From: Nocardia brasiliensis NBRC 14402
Lineage (GTDB): Bacteria; Actinomycetota; Actinomycetes; Mycobacteriales; Mycobacteriaceae
Direction of reading: 5' to 3'
Assembly (NCBI RefSeq): GCF_000308475.2
Contig: NZ_BAFT02000016.1
Location: 124,001 to 188,000, forward strand
DNA: 64,000 nt
The position numbers and the translations under genes were made by a program. This document shows positions 38,958 through 47,483 of this stretch, one piece after another; the first letter of the stretch is position 1, and every line of letters begins with the position of its first letter. The notes below the pieces were generated by a model. The model was not told the DNA's origin, searched no databases, and was given only the letters and a program-made list of their open reading frames with translations.

Positions 38958-39763
38958 CTACAGCAGCGCGGGGCGATGCGACGGGCGTCCCCCTCATCGA
39001 GGCGATCGACCTCGGCAAGAGCTACGGCGGTGTGGTCGCACTGCAAGAGGTGTCGACCGTGGTGAACCCGGGTGAGGTCACCTGCATCCTGGGTGACAAC
39101 GGCGCGGGCAAGTCGACGCTGATCAAAATCCTTGCGGGCGTGCACCAGCACGATCGGGGCGAGCTGCGGATCGAGGGCGAGGCGGTCCGATTGTCCTCCC
39201 CGCGTGCGGCCTTGGATCACGGCATCGCCACCGTCTACCAGGATCTGGCGGTGGTCCCGCTGATGAGCGTCTGGCGCAACTTCGTGCTCGGCTCGGAGCC
39301 CACCGTGGGTTACGGCCCGTTCCGGCTGCTGGACCGCGCGAAAGGACGGGCGATCGCGCGTAAAGGTCTGTCGGACATGGGTATCGAGTTGCGGGACATG
39401 GAGCAACCGGTCGGCACGCTGTCCGGCGGGCAACGGCAGTGCGTCGCGATCGCGCGGGCCGTGCACTACGGCGCCAAAGTGCTGATCCTCGACGAACCGA
39501 CCGCCGCGCTGGGCGTCAAACAGGCGGGTGTGGTGCTGAAATACGTGGTGCAGGCGCGGGATCGGGGCCTAGGCGTCATCCTCATCACGCACAACCCGCA
39601 TCACGCCTACCCGGTCGGCGATCGTTTCCTGCTGCTCAAGCGCGGCGCCATGCTGGGCTCGTACGAGAAGTCGGAGATCGATGTCTCGGAGCTGACCCGG
39701 CAGATGGCGGGCGGAGCCGAATTGGACGCGCTGCAACACGAATTGCAGCGGGTGGTGTCGTGA
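38954..39763 (+). CDS. ABC transporter ATP-binding protein (sugar/inositol)
   Basis: 269 residues from ATG 38954 overlapping the permease stop by 4 bases. Single nucleotide-binding domain: Walker [11 protein letters not shown]-loop YQDLAV, signature [14 protein letters not shown], Walker [14 protein letters not shown]-loop [10 protein letters not shown]. RbsA-type sugar importers usually carry two fused ATPase domains; here only one is present, so it would act as a homodimer, as in FrcA-type transporters. Confidence 0.92.
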   Translation: MTTAARGDATGVPLIEAIDLGKSYGGVVALQEVSTVVNPGEVTCILGDNGAGKSTLIKILAGVHQHDRGELRIEGEAVRLSSPRAALDHGIATVYQDLAVVPLMSVWRNFVLGSEPTVGYGPFRLLDRAKGRAIARKGLSDMGIELRDMEQPVGTLSGGQRQCVAIARAVHYGAKVLILDEPTAALGVKQAGVVLKYVVQARDRGLGVILITHNPHHAYPVGDRFLLLKRGAMLGSYEKSEIDVSELTRQMAGGAELDALQHELQRVVS

Positions 39764-40698
39764 CCGCCCTGGAGGTGCTGACGATCGGCCGCGTCGGCGT
39801 CGACCTCTATCCGCAGCAGAGCGGCGTCGGCCTCGCCGAGGTCGAATCGTTCGCGAAATCGCTGGGCGGCACCGCGACCAACGTCGCGGTGGCCGCCGCC
39901 CGGCTCGGCCGGGACAGCGCGGTGCTGACCAAGGTCGGGCCGGACGGTTTCGGGGACTATGTACGAAAGGCGTTGGGTGCGTCCGGGGTCCGCGCCGACT
40001 ACGTGTCGACCGCCCCGGACCTGCTGACGCCGGTGGTGTTCTGCGAGCTGAACCCGCCCGCCGACCCGCCGCTGCTGTTCTATCGCGCGCCCATCGCGCC
40101 GGATCTCACGCTCACCGTGGACGAGGTGCCCTGGGACGTAGTGGATTCGGTGCCGCTGCTGTGGGTCACCGGGACGGGCGTCAGCGCGGAACCCGGCCGC
40201 GGCACGCAGCGCGCGGTGCTGCAGCATCGCGCACGTCGCGGGCACACGGTGCTCGATCTCGACTATCGGCCGATGTTCTGGCCGGATGTCGCGACCGCGC
40301 AGCAGGAGATCGGTTGGATGATCGATCACGTCACCGTGGTCGTCGGCAATCGCACCGAGGTCCAAGTCGCCGTGGGCACCGCCGATCCCGATGCGGCGGC
40401 GGACCGGCTGCTCGCGCGGGGCGTGCGGCTGGCGGTGATCAAGCGGGGTGCCGAGGGCGTGCTCGTGGCGACCGAATACGAGCGCTGGACGGTGCCCCCG
40501 TGCCGGGTCGAGGTGGTGTGCGGGCTGGGTGCGGGGGATGGTTTCGGCGGCGCCCTGATCCACGGCCTGCTCTCGGACTGGGATCCGCACCGCATCGCCA
40601 CCTACGCCAATGCCGCGGGCGCACTGGTGGCCTCGCGTCTGGCGTGCGCCGATGCCATGCCGACGGACGCGGAAATCGAGGAACTGCTATGCCGCTGA
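39760..40698 (+). CDS. iolC: 5-dehydro-2-deoxygluconokinase
   Basis: 312 residues from GTG 39760 (GTGA overlap with the ATPase gene). PfkB/ribokinase fold: [42 protein letters not shown], and the C-terminal [17 protein letters not shown] with the catalytic GAGD Asp. The [12 protein letters not shown] segment is characteristic of IolC, which phosphorylates 5-dehydro-2-deoxy-D-gluconate. Central step of inositol breakdown. Confidence 0.92.
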   Translation: MTALEVLTIGRVGVDLYPQQSGVGLAEVESFAKSLGGTATNVAVAAARLGRDSAVLTKVGPDGFGDYVRKALGASGVRADYVSTAPDLLTPVVFCELNPPADPPLLFYRAPIAPDLTLTVDEVPWDVVDSVPLLWVTGTGVSAEPGRGTQRAVLQHRARRGHTVLDLDYRPMFWPDVATAQQEIGWMIDHVTVVVGNRTEVQVAVGTADPDAAADRLLARGVRLAVIKRGAEGVLVATEYERWTVPPCRVEVVCGLGAGDGFGGALIHGLLSDWDPHRIATYANAAGALVASRLACADAMPTDAEIEELLCR

Positions 40699-40732
40699 AT
40701 CAGCGGGTGAACCCGGAATCGGAGGAACTACG

Positions 40733-41626
40733 GTGCATTTGACCGACGAACGCTGGCGTGAGCTGCTGCGCGTCCGCGCGACGGACCCGGCGGCGGTCGA
40801 ACGGGCCTATGCGAAGCGGGTGCGTCGCGCGAATCTGCTCGCGGACAAGCAAACCCTGTTTCTGGTCGCCGCCGATCACCCGGCCCGCGGCGCCCTGGGC
40901 GTCGGATCGGACCGCACCGCCATGGCCGACCGGCGCACGCTGCTGGAGCGGTTGCTGATCGCGCTCGCGCACCCGGATGTCGACGGTGTGCTCGGTTCCC
41001 CGGATATCGTCGAGGAACTGCTGCTGCTGGACGCGCTGGACGACAAGGTGGTGATCGGCTCGATGAACCGCGGCGGTCTGGCCGGCGCGGAGTGGGAGAT
41101 CGACGACCGATTCACCGGCTACGACGCGGACTCGCTGGCCCGGTTCCGCCTCGACGGCGGCAAAATGCTGCTCCGCCTGGTCGATTCGGATGCGGGCACG
41201 GTGCCGACCCTGCAGGCCTGCGCGCAGGCGGTCTCGGAACTGGCCGCGAACGGGTTGATGGCGATGGTCGAACCGTTGCCCTATCACCGCAACGAGTCCG
41301 GGTCGCTGGTGATGAGCAAGGACGCGCCGTCGCTGTCCAGGGCGATCACGGTGGCCTCCGGACTCGGCGTCACCTCCGCGTACACCTGGTTGAAGATCCC
41401 GGCCCCACAGGATGTTTCGGTCCTCGACGCGACCACGCTCCCCGTCGTGGTGCTGGGCGGCGCCCCGTCGGGTGACCCCGCGGCCGACCTCGCCTTCTGG
41501 GATGGCGCGCTCGGCCACGACGTGGTCCGCGGTCTGGTCGTCGGTCGCACGCTGCTGTACCCGCCGGACGGTGACGTGGCCGCGGCCGTCGACCAGGCGG
41601 CGAAGATGCTGCGGGAGGCGCGATGA
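40733..41626 (+). CDS. Cgl0159-family (beta/alpha)8 aldolase-like protein
   Basis: 297 residues from GTG 40733, behind a strong GGAGGAA. A class I aldolase-like barrel: LFLVAADHPARGALGVG, DGVLGSPDIVEELLLL, VIGSMNRGGLAGAEWEIDDRFTGYD, GGKMLLRLVDSD, MAMVEPLPYHRN, YTWLKIPAP with a likely Schiff-base Lys, and PVVVLGGAPSGDP. Actinobacterial iol operons (Corynebacterium) carry this gene; no IolJ is seen here, so it probably cleaves 2-deoxy-5-keto-gluconate 6-phosphate to DHAP and malonic semialdehyde. That role is inferred. Confidence 0.8.
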   Translation: MHLTDERWRELLRVRATDPAAVERAYAKRVRRANLLADKQTLFLVAADHPARGALGVGSDRTAMADRRTLLERLLIALAHPDVDGVLGSPDIVEELLLLDALDDKVVIGSMNRGGLAGAEWEIDDRFTGYDADSLARFRLDGGKMLLRLVDSDAGTVPTLQACAQAVSELAANGLMAMVEPLPYHRNESGSLVMSKDAPSLSRAITVASGLGVTSAYTWLKIPAPQDVSVLDATTLPVVVLGGAPSGDPAADLAFWDGALGHDVVRGLVVGRTLLYPPDGDVAAAVDQAAKMLREAR

Positions 41627-42510
41627 AGCTGCACCGACCGGCCGGAACCCTCGGTGCGGGAAACGATCCGGTCTTCCTCGCGCCGCAGGACGCCGGCTGG
41701 AACTACACCGGGCTGCGCGTGCTCACCTTGGCGCCCGGCCAGACCCGGGTGTTGCGTACCGGCGAGTTCGAGGCGTTCGTGCTCCCGCTGTCCGGGTCGT
41801 GCACGGTGCAGGTCGACGACATGACCTTCGAATTGGCCGGCCGGGACTCGGTTTTCACCCGGGTGACGGATTTCGCGTACGTCCCGCGTGACGCCGAAGT
41901 CACGCTGCACGCGCAGGGCGCGCTCGAGGTCGCACTGCCGATGGCCCGTTGCGCGAACCGGCTGACCCCGAAATACGGTCCCGCCGAGCAGGTGCCGGTC
42001 GATGTCCGCGGCGCGGGCCGGGCCACCCGCCAGGTGACCAACTTCGGGGTGCCGGGGGTGTGGGAGCACGCCGACAAGCTGAACGCCTGTGAGTTGATCA
42101 CCCCCGACGGCAACTGGTCGTCCTATCCGCCGCACAAGCACGACGAGGCGAGCGACTGCGAGGTCGTCAACGAGGAGATCTATTACTTCCGCATCGCCGG
42201 ACGCGACGGCATCACCCCGTCCCGGACGGGTTTCGGTATGCACCGCACCTATACCGCCGACGGCCTGCTGGACGAGAACGTCGCGGTGCGGGACGGCGAC
42301 GTCTTCCTGGTCCCGCACGGTTATCACGGACCGTGCATCGCCGCGCCGGGCTACCCGATGTACTACCTCAACGTGCTCGCGGGTCCGGGGCCGCAGCGCT
42401 CGATGGCCTTCTGCGACGACCCGGCGCACAGCTGGGTACGCGGCAGCTGGGACGACGAACCGCGGGATCCGCGCTGCCCCGTCACCACTCACGAAGGACG
42501 GATCGGATGA
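41623..42510 (+). CDS. iolB: 5-deoxy-glucuronate isomerase
   Basis: 295 residues, ATG 41623 overlapping the previous stop. Double cupin of the KduI/IolB family: LTLAPGQTRVLRTGEFEAFVLPLSGSC, then the metal cupin NWSSYPPHKHDEASDCEVVNEEIYYF and DGDVFLVPHGYHGPCIAAPGYPMYYLNVLAGPG, with His and Glu ligands. It converts 5-deoxy-glucuronate to 5-dehydro-2-deoxygluconate, the substrate of IolC. Confidence 0.95.
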   Translation: MKLHRPAGTLGAGNDPVFLAPQDAGWNYTGLRVLTLAPGQTRVLRTGEFEAFVLPLSGSCTVQVDDMTFELAGRDSVFTRVTDFAYVPRDAEVTLHAQGALEVALPMARCANRLTPKYGPAEQVPVDVRGAGRATRQVTNFGVPGVWEHADKLNACELITPDGNWSSYPPHKHDEASDCEVVNEEIYYFRIAGRDGITPSRTGFGMHRTYTADGLLDENVAVRDGDVFLVPHGYHGPCIAAPGYPMYYLNVLAGPGPQRSMAFCDDPAHSWVRGSWDDEPRDPRCPVTTHEGRIG

Positions 42511-44348
42511 AACTGACTGCGGCACAGGCCCTGGTCGCGTGGCTGGTCGCGCAGCGCTCGGAGACGCTGGACGGTCGCGAAGTCCCGCTGTTCCCGGCGG
42601 TTTTCGGCATCTTCGGGCACGGGAACGTGCTCGGTCTCGGTACCGCGCTGCACGAGCGGCGCGACGAGATCCCGGTCTGGCGTGGCAATACCGAACAGGG
42701 CATGGCGCTGGCCGCGGTCGGCTACGCGAAGGCGACGCACCGGCGCCAGGTCGGCGTCGCGACCTCCTCGATCGGTCCCGGTGCGTTGAACATGGTTACC
42801 GCGGCCGGCGTGGCGCATGCCAATCGTCTTCCCCTGCTGCTGCTTCCGGGCGACACCTTCACCACCCGCGCGCCCGACCCGGTGCTGCAGCAGGTCGAAC
42901 ATTTCGGCGATGCGACCGCGACGGTCAACGACGCGTTCCGCGCGGTGAGCCGGTACTTCGATCGGATCACCCGGCCGGAGCAGTTGATTTCCACACTGCC
43001 GCAGGCAGTTCGGGTGCTCACCGATGCGGCCGACGCCGGCCCGGTGACGCTGGCCCTGCCGCAGGATGTACAGGCCGAGACCTACGACTTCCCCGACGCG
43101 CTGTTCGCGCCGGTGGTGCACCGCCTCGTGCGTGCCCGTCCTGATCGCCGCGCATTGGCCGAGGCCGCAGCGGCGTTGCGTGCGTCGACGCGACCGTTGC
43201 TCGTGCTCGGGGGCGGCGTGCGCTATTCGGGCGCAGGCCGTACCGTCCTGGAATTCGCCGAACGCCATGGCATTCCGGTGGTGGAGACGACGGCGGGTCG
43301 CACGCTGGTACCGCACGCGCATCCGCTCTACGGCGGTCCGCTCGGGGTCACCGGCTCGGCCTCCGCGAATGTCATGGCCGCGACGGCTGATCTGGTGCTC
43401 GCGGTCGGAACGCGGTTGCAGGACTTCACGACTGCGTCGTGGACCGTGTTCGCGCCGGACGTCCGCCTGGTCACAATCAACGCGGCGCGCTTCGACGCGG
43501 TCAAACACGGCGCACTCGCGGTGGTGGGCGACGCCGACGCCACCCTCACCGACCTGACCGAGCAGTTGGCGCAATGGCGCGTCGACCCGCAGTGGACGTC
43601 CCGCGCCGCCCACCATCGCGGCACCTGGGACGCGCATATCGACGACCTCCGCGCGCCCACCCCGGGCACACCGAGCTACGCCCAGGTGGTGAGCGTCGTC
43701 AACGAGCTGAGCGGCCCGAGCGACTACGTCATGACGGCCTCGGGCGGCATGCCCGGCGAGCTGGTCGGCGGCTGGCGGGCCACCGGTGCCACGCCGACGA
43801 TGGACGTGGAATACGGCTTTTCGTGTATGGGCTATGAGCTCGCGGGTGCGTGGGGCGCCGCCATGGCACATACCGACGGTTTGGTCACCACGCTGCTCGG
43901 CGACGGTTCCTATCTCATGTTGAATTCCGAACTTTTCTCCGCGGCTTTCGCCGGGCATCCGTTCGTCGCAGTGGTCTGCGACAACGACGGTTATGCGGTA
44001 ATCGCCCGATTGCAGGAAGGCCAGGGCGGCGCACCATTCAACAACTTTTACGCCGATTGCCGCAGCACCCATGCCGACCCGCCCCGGGTGGATTTCGCCG
44101 CGCATGCGCGAGCGTTGGGTTGTGCCGTGTATACCGCGACCGACCTGGCCGAATTCCGGGCCGCCTATGCCGAGGCCAGGACTGCCGCGATCCGGGAATC
44201 CAAGCCCGCGGTGCTGGTCGTCCGCACGCAACCGTCCTCCTGGACCGAGGCGGGGGCGTGGTGGGAGGTCGGTGTGCCCGAGCATCTTTCCGGGCGCGCG
44301 ACGCACGCCGAGGCCAAGCCGCGTCAGGTGCGATACCTCCGTTCCTGA
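42507..44348 (+). CDS. iolD: 3D-(3,5/4)-trihydroxycyclohexane-1,2-dione hydrolase
   Basis: 613 residues from ATG 42507 (overlap with iolB). ThDP enzyme of the acetolactate synthase superfamily: GIFGHGNVLGLG, WRGNTEQGMALAAVGYAKA with catalytic Glu, TSSIGPGALNMVTAAG, LALPQDVQ, and ThDP motif LGDGSYLMLNSELFSA. It opens the ring of the trione from IolE to give 5-deoxy-glucuronate. Last gene of the operon. IolA, needed to finish the pathway, is not in the window. Confidence 0.95.
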   Translation: MKLTAAQALVAWLVAQRSETLDGREVPLFPAVFGIFGHGNVLGLGTALHERRDEIPVWRGNTEQGMALAAVGYAKATHRRQVGVATSSIGPGALNMVTAAGVAHANRLPLLLLPGDTFTTRAPDPVLQQVEHFGDATATVNDAFRAVSRYFDRITRPEQLISTLPQAVRVLTDAADAGPVTLALPQDVQAETYDFPDALFAPVVHRLVRARPDRRALAEAAAALRASTRPLLVLGGGVRYSGAGRTVLEFAERHGIPVVETTAGRTLVPHAHPLYGGPLGVTGSASANVMAATADLVLAVGTRLQDFTTASWTVFAPDVRLVTINAARFDAVKHGALAVVGDADATLTDLTEQLAQWRVDPQWTSRAAHHRGTWDAHIDDLRAPTPGTPSYAQVVSVVNELSGPSDYVMTASGGMPGELVGGWRATGATPTMDVEYGFSCMGYELAGAWGAAMAHTDGLVTTLLGDGSYLMLNSELFSAAFAGHPFVAVVCDNDGYAVIARLQEGQGGAPFNNFYADCRSTHADPPRVDFAAHARALGCAVYTATDLAEFRAAYAEARTAAIRESKPAVLVVRTQPSSWTEAGAWWEVGVPEHLSGRATHAEAKPRQVRYLRS

Positions 44349-44520
44349 CCGAGATGTGCTGCGCGACACCGGGAAAAGTCGTAGGATGACTTATCGGCGT
44401 CTGGTGCAGCGGGCGTCGACGGCCATTGCGGCACAGGGCAACTGGATGTGAACCAAGGATCGGCGGGTGCTCGTCGAAGAGGAGTGGGGCCGTGCGGATC
44501 GAGGCGATCGGAGCGGGATC

Positions 44521-44949
44521 ATGACCCTCAACCGAGGCGACCACACCGCATTGGCGCTCTGGGCCGCCGCCTGCGCCGAACATGTGTTGCCGCTGTTCGA
44601 GCGCGCACGCCCGGACGACGCACGGCCGCGCGCGGCGATCGAGGCGGCGCGCGCCTGGGTGCGCGGCGAGCTGACCATGCCCGAGGCGCGCCGGGCCGCG
44701 TTCGCCGCGCACGACGCGGCGCACGGGCTCGAGGGCGCGGGCGAATACGCGGCCCGCTCCGCCGGACATGCCGCGGCCACCGCGCACGCCGCGGGCCATG
44801 TCGTGCACGCCGCCAACTATGCCGTCAAGGCCGCCCAGGCCGATTCGTCGGAGGACAGCGACGAACGCGCCTGGCAGGAATCTCAGGTGCCCGCGCGGCT
44901 GTTTCGCGTCGTGTTCCCGGATCGGGGCCTGTCGGAGCATGGGAGGTGA
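44521..44949 (+). CDS. Putative immunity protein, Imm5-like
   Basis: 142 residues from ATG 44521, chosen because GGAG lies 7 bases upstream and because it aligns the start with LALWAAACAEHVLPLFE. All-helical, with histidine- and alanine-rich pattern AAHDAAHGLEGAGEYAARSAGHAAATAHAAGHV and RPRAAIEAARAWVRGE, which fits the putative immunity (Imm5-like) family of polymorphic toxin systems, common as orphans in actinobacteria. No toxin gene nearby, so the role is open. Confidence 0.6.
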   Translation: MTLNRGDHTALALWAAACAEHVLPLFERARPDDARPRAAIEAARAWVRGELTMPEARRAAFAAHDAAHGLEGAGEYAARSAGHAAATAHAAGHVVHAANYAVKAAQADSSEDSDERAWQESQVPARLFRVVFPDRGLSEHGR

Positions 44950-45091
44950 GGGCCACACCCCACCGTGAGGGTTGGATTGCTCACAGTTGGTGGGGGTACG
45001 TGTGGAGAAATTCGTCGGATCATGGCATCGTTGATCTACGAGACCAGGACATTCCATTGTCAGAATCTGGCTCGTCTACAGAAAGTATGAA

Positions 45092-45295
45092 ATGGCTCAG
45101 GGCATTGTGAAGTGGTTCAACAGCGAGAAGGGCTTCGGCTTCATCGCGCAAGACGGCGGAGGCCCCGACGTCTTCGTGCATTACTCGGCTGTTAGCGGCT
45201 CGGGTTTCCGGTCCCTCGACGAGGGGCAGCGCGTGGAGTTCGAAATCGGCCAGGGTCAGAAGGGCCCGCAGGCGCAGGACGTTCGCGTTCTCTGA
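45092..45295 (+). CDS. cspA: Cold-shock domain protein
   Basis: 67 residues, complete. OB-fold RNA-binding protein: [31 protein letters not shown] holds both RNP motifs (KGFGFI, VFVHY). It binds single-stranded RNA and DNA as an RNA chaperone. The 142-base gap upstream could hold a structured 5' leader as in other csp genes, but I cannot define it. Followed by a hairpin terminator. Confidence 0.96.
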   Translation: MAQGIVKWFNSEKGFGFIAQDGGGPDVFVHYSAVSGSGFRSLDEGQRVEFEIGQGQKGPQAQDVRVL

Positions 45296-45313
45296 TCTCG
45301 CTCCCCAGCTTTT

Positions 45314-45348
45314 GAAAGGCCTCACACCGGCTCGGTGCGGGGCCTTTC
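45314..45348. terminator. Hairpin terminator after cold-shock gene
   Basis: GAAAGGCC (45314-45321) pairs with GGCCTTTC (45341-45348), extended inward by CACACCG with CGGTGCG. Lies between convergent genes; no U-tract. Confidence 0.75.
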
Positions 45349-45370
45349 ACCGTTTCCGGGGACCTGCCGG

Positions 45371-46015
45371 TCAGGACTTGCGGGTGAACTGGACGTGGGT
45401 GACCGCGGGGGAGCAGACCACGGAACTCACCTGGTAACCCGGCAGCGTGCCGAGATCGTCGTAGAGTCGTTCGCCGCCGCCGAGCAGGATCGGGACCACC
45501 GGCAGGTGCAGTTCGTCGACCAGGCCGGCCCGCAGGAACTGACGTACCGTGGCGGCACCGCCGCCCAGCCGGACGTCCTTGCCGTCGGCGGCCGTAAAAG
45601 CTTGCTGGAGCACCTTTTCCGGCGTGTCGTTCACGAAGTGGAAGACCGTCCCGCCCGCCATCGGCAACGACGGACGCGCGTGATGGGTCATGACGAAGGT
45701 GTCGTGGTGGTACGGCGGGTTGTCGCCCCACCAGCCCTGCCAGTCCTCGTTCTCCCACGGGCCGCGGATCGGCCCGAACATGTTGCGGCCCATGATCGTT
45801 GCGCCGATGCCCGCATCGCCCGCGCGGATGAAGTCGTCGTCGATGCCGCTCTCGCCGCCCGCGCTGCCCGTCATTTCGCGGCCCGCTCGGGTCTGGAACA
45901 CCCACTCGTGCAGGCGTTCGCCGCCTTCGCCCAGCGGATTCTCCGGGCTCTGGTTCGGTCCGGCGACGTAGCCGTCCAATGAGATCGCCAGATTGTGTAC
46001 ACGGAGCTTCGGCAT
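45371..46015 (-). CDS. Dihydrofolate reductase-family protein (RibD C-terminal-like)
   Basis: 214 residues from ATG 46015, which has AAAGGA 7 bases upstream. Reductase of the RibD_C/DHFR-like group: MPKLRVHNLAISLDGYVAGPNQ, IMGRNMFGPIRGPWE, FVMTHHARPS, VRLGGGAATVRQFLRAGLVDELHLPVVPILLGGGERL. NADPH-dependent reduction of an unknown substrate. Divergent from an HxlR-type regulator whose likely operators overlap its promoter, so it is probably controlled by it. Confidence 0.87.
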   Translation of the reverse strand: MPKLRVHNLAISLDGYVAGPNQSPENPLGEGGERLHEWVFQTRAGREMTGSAGGESGIDDDFIRAGDAGIGATIMGRNMFGPIRGPWENEDWQGWWGDNPPYHHDTFVMTHHARPSLPMAGGTVFHFVNDTPEKVLQQAFTAADGKDVRLGGGAATVRQFLRAGLVDELHLPVVPILLGGGERLYDDLGTLPGYQVSSVVCSPAVTHVQFTRKS

Positions 46016-46033
46016 GATGCTGTCCTTTTCACT

Positions 46034-46093
46034 ACTGGTTGCATTTCGCAATCGCTTGTGCACAGCGTAGGGGCAACTGGTTGTATATTGCAA
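46034..46093. promoter_or_regulatory. Paired direct repeats, likely HxlR operators
   Basis: ACTGGTTGCATTTCGCAA at 46034-46051 and ACTGGTTGTATATTGCAA at 46076-46093, 42 bases (four helical turns) apart, each containing an imperfect TTGnnnnnnCAA dyad. They lie in the 118-base gap between the divergent reductase and regulator genes. Confidence 0.65.
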
Positions 46094-46133
46094 GCAGAAG
46101 TTTCGAAGGGATGCCGCGGGACAGGAGTGGTGG

Positions 46134-46628
46134 ATGCGCGACGAGGGACGCTCGGGCTGCCCGATCAACGCGACGATCGAGGTCATCGGGGACCGGTGGA
46201 CCCTGCTGGTGCTGCGTGACGTGATGTTCGGGAACAGGCGCTACTTCCGGGAACTGCTGGCCGGGTCGGAGGAGGGCATCGCCTCGAACATCCTGTCCGA
46301 CCGGCTCAAGCGGCTGGTCAGCGCGGGCTTGCTCAGCCGAGAGGACAGCAGGCCCGGGCAGAAGGCGGAATATCGGCTGACCGAGGCGGCCGTGCAACTG
46401 GTGCCGATCATGGCGCAGCTCGGCTCGTGGGGGTTGCGGCACCGCCCGACGACCAGGCGACTGCGGGTGCGCGCCGAACTGCTCGAACAGGGCGGCCCTG
46501 ACCTCTGGGCGGACTTCATGGACGAACTGCGCGAATCCCACCTGGGCGTACCGCGCCCGGACCCTGAACGGCCGACCGCCACCGGCCGGCTGGCCCAGGC
46601 GTACGCCGCCGCGCTCGCCGAGGCGTAA
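46134..46628 (+). CDS. HxlR-family transcriptional regulator
   Basis: 164 residues. Winged-helix MarR-like DNA-binding protein with the HxlR signature GCPINATIEVIGDRWTLLVLRD, FRELLAG...GIASNILSDRLKRL and LTEAAVQLVPIMAQLGSWG. Cys9 near the N-terminus is the residue that senses electrophiles in some relatives (QorR/HypR type). The extra C-terminal 50 residues are unlike the core. Likely represses the divergent reductase gene and itself. Confidence 0.9.
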   Translation: MRDEGRSGCPINATIEVIGDRWTLLVLRDVMFGNRRYFRELLAGSEEGIASNILSDRLKRLVSAGLLSREDSRPGQKAEYRLTEAAVQLVPIMAQLGSWGLRHRPTTRRLRVRAELLEQGGPDLWADFMDELRESHLGVPRPDPERPTATGRLAQAYAAALAEA

Positions 46629-46632
46629 CCCG

Positions 46633-47436
46633 CTAACGCGTGGCTTCGCGGCGGAAGAACTCCGCCGTGCGAGCGCGCGCGTGCGCCAGGTCCGGTTCCC
46701 GGGTCTTCGGGAAAGCGTCTGCGGCCAGGTCGAATTCGGTCGCGATGAACGAGGCGATCGGCACCGGCACTGTGCCACTGCCCATTTCGCGGGTCCGCGA
46801 CTTCAGTTCGGTCAACTCCGCTACGGCGGCGACCAGATCTGCGGGTAGCTCGCACTGGTCCATCAGGGTCGGCAGATGCATCGGCGCGACCGCCGCGTCC
46901 GGATGCTGACGCAGCCACCGCAGCGCCATGGCGGGGCGCAGCGAATAGAACACCTTCTTCAGTGATCTGTTGCGGTCGAACAACTCCCACTGCTTGCTGC
47001 CCAGATGCAGGTAGTGCCGGGCTACCCGGCTGCGGTCGGCGACGTCGTCGGCCAAGGCGCGGAGTTCGTCGCGGAACGCGGGGTCGCCGCGGTACACGAT
47101 CGGCGACATCAGCCATTCGATGAGCACCGCGTTGCCCGCGACCAGCAGGCGCAGCGCCTTGGCGAGGTCCCAGCCGTTCACGTCGAGCAGCCCCGCCAGC
47201 GGTGTCTCGATGACATCGCGGGTGCGCCAAGGGGAAAGGTAGGTGTCCAGGCTCGCCACGTAGACGAACCGGCAGTCGTAGTCCGAGTCGGGAGACGGGA
47301 AACCCCAAGCACGACTACCGCTTTCGATGGCCAGCCGCACCGAGACGCGATACTCGCGCGCGATCCGGTCCAACTCGTCGTCGATGGACCCGACCACGGT
47401 CGGGTCCATCGAGGCGGGAACGGCGCGTAGGGACAT
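46633..47436 (-). CDS. RlaP-like nucleotidyltransferase
   Basis: 267 residues. Pol-beta-type nucleotidyltransferase: IESGSRAWGFPSPDSDYDCRFVYV contains the GSRA...DSDYD metal-binding core; WGLAKALRLLVAGNAVLIEWL-like and HYLHLGSKQWELF segments fit the predicted nucleotidyltransferase family RlaP (PF10127). These may modify RNA ends or small molecules; substrate unknown. Convergent with the HxlR gene, 4 bases between stops. Confidence 0.82.
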   Translation of the reverse strand: MSLRAVPASMDPTVVGSIDDELDRIAREYRVSVRLAIESGSRAWGFPSPDSDYDCRFVYVASLDTYLSPWRTRDVIETPLAGLLDVNGWDLAKALRLLVAGNAVLIEWLMSPIVYRGDPAFRDELRALADDVADRSRVARHYLHLGSKQWELFDRNRSLKKVFYSLRPAMALRWLRQHPDAAVAPMHLPTLMDQCELPADLVAAVAELTELKSRTREMGSGTVPVPIASFIATEFDLAADAFPKTREPDLAHARARTAEFFRREATR

Positions 47437-47483
47437 GGGCCGATGCTATGCGGCCGATGATCTGCGCCGCACCTCGTTTTTCG

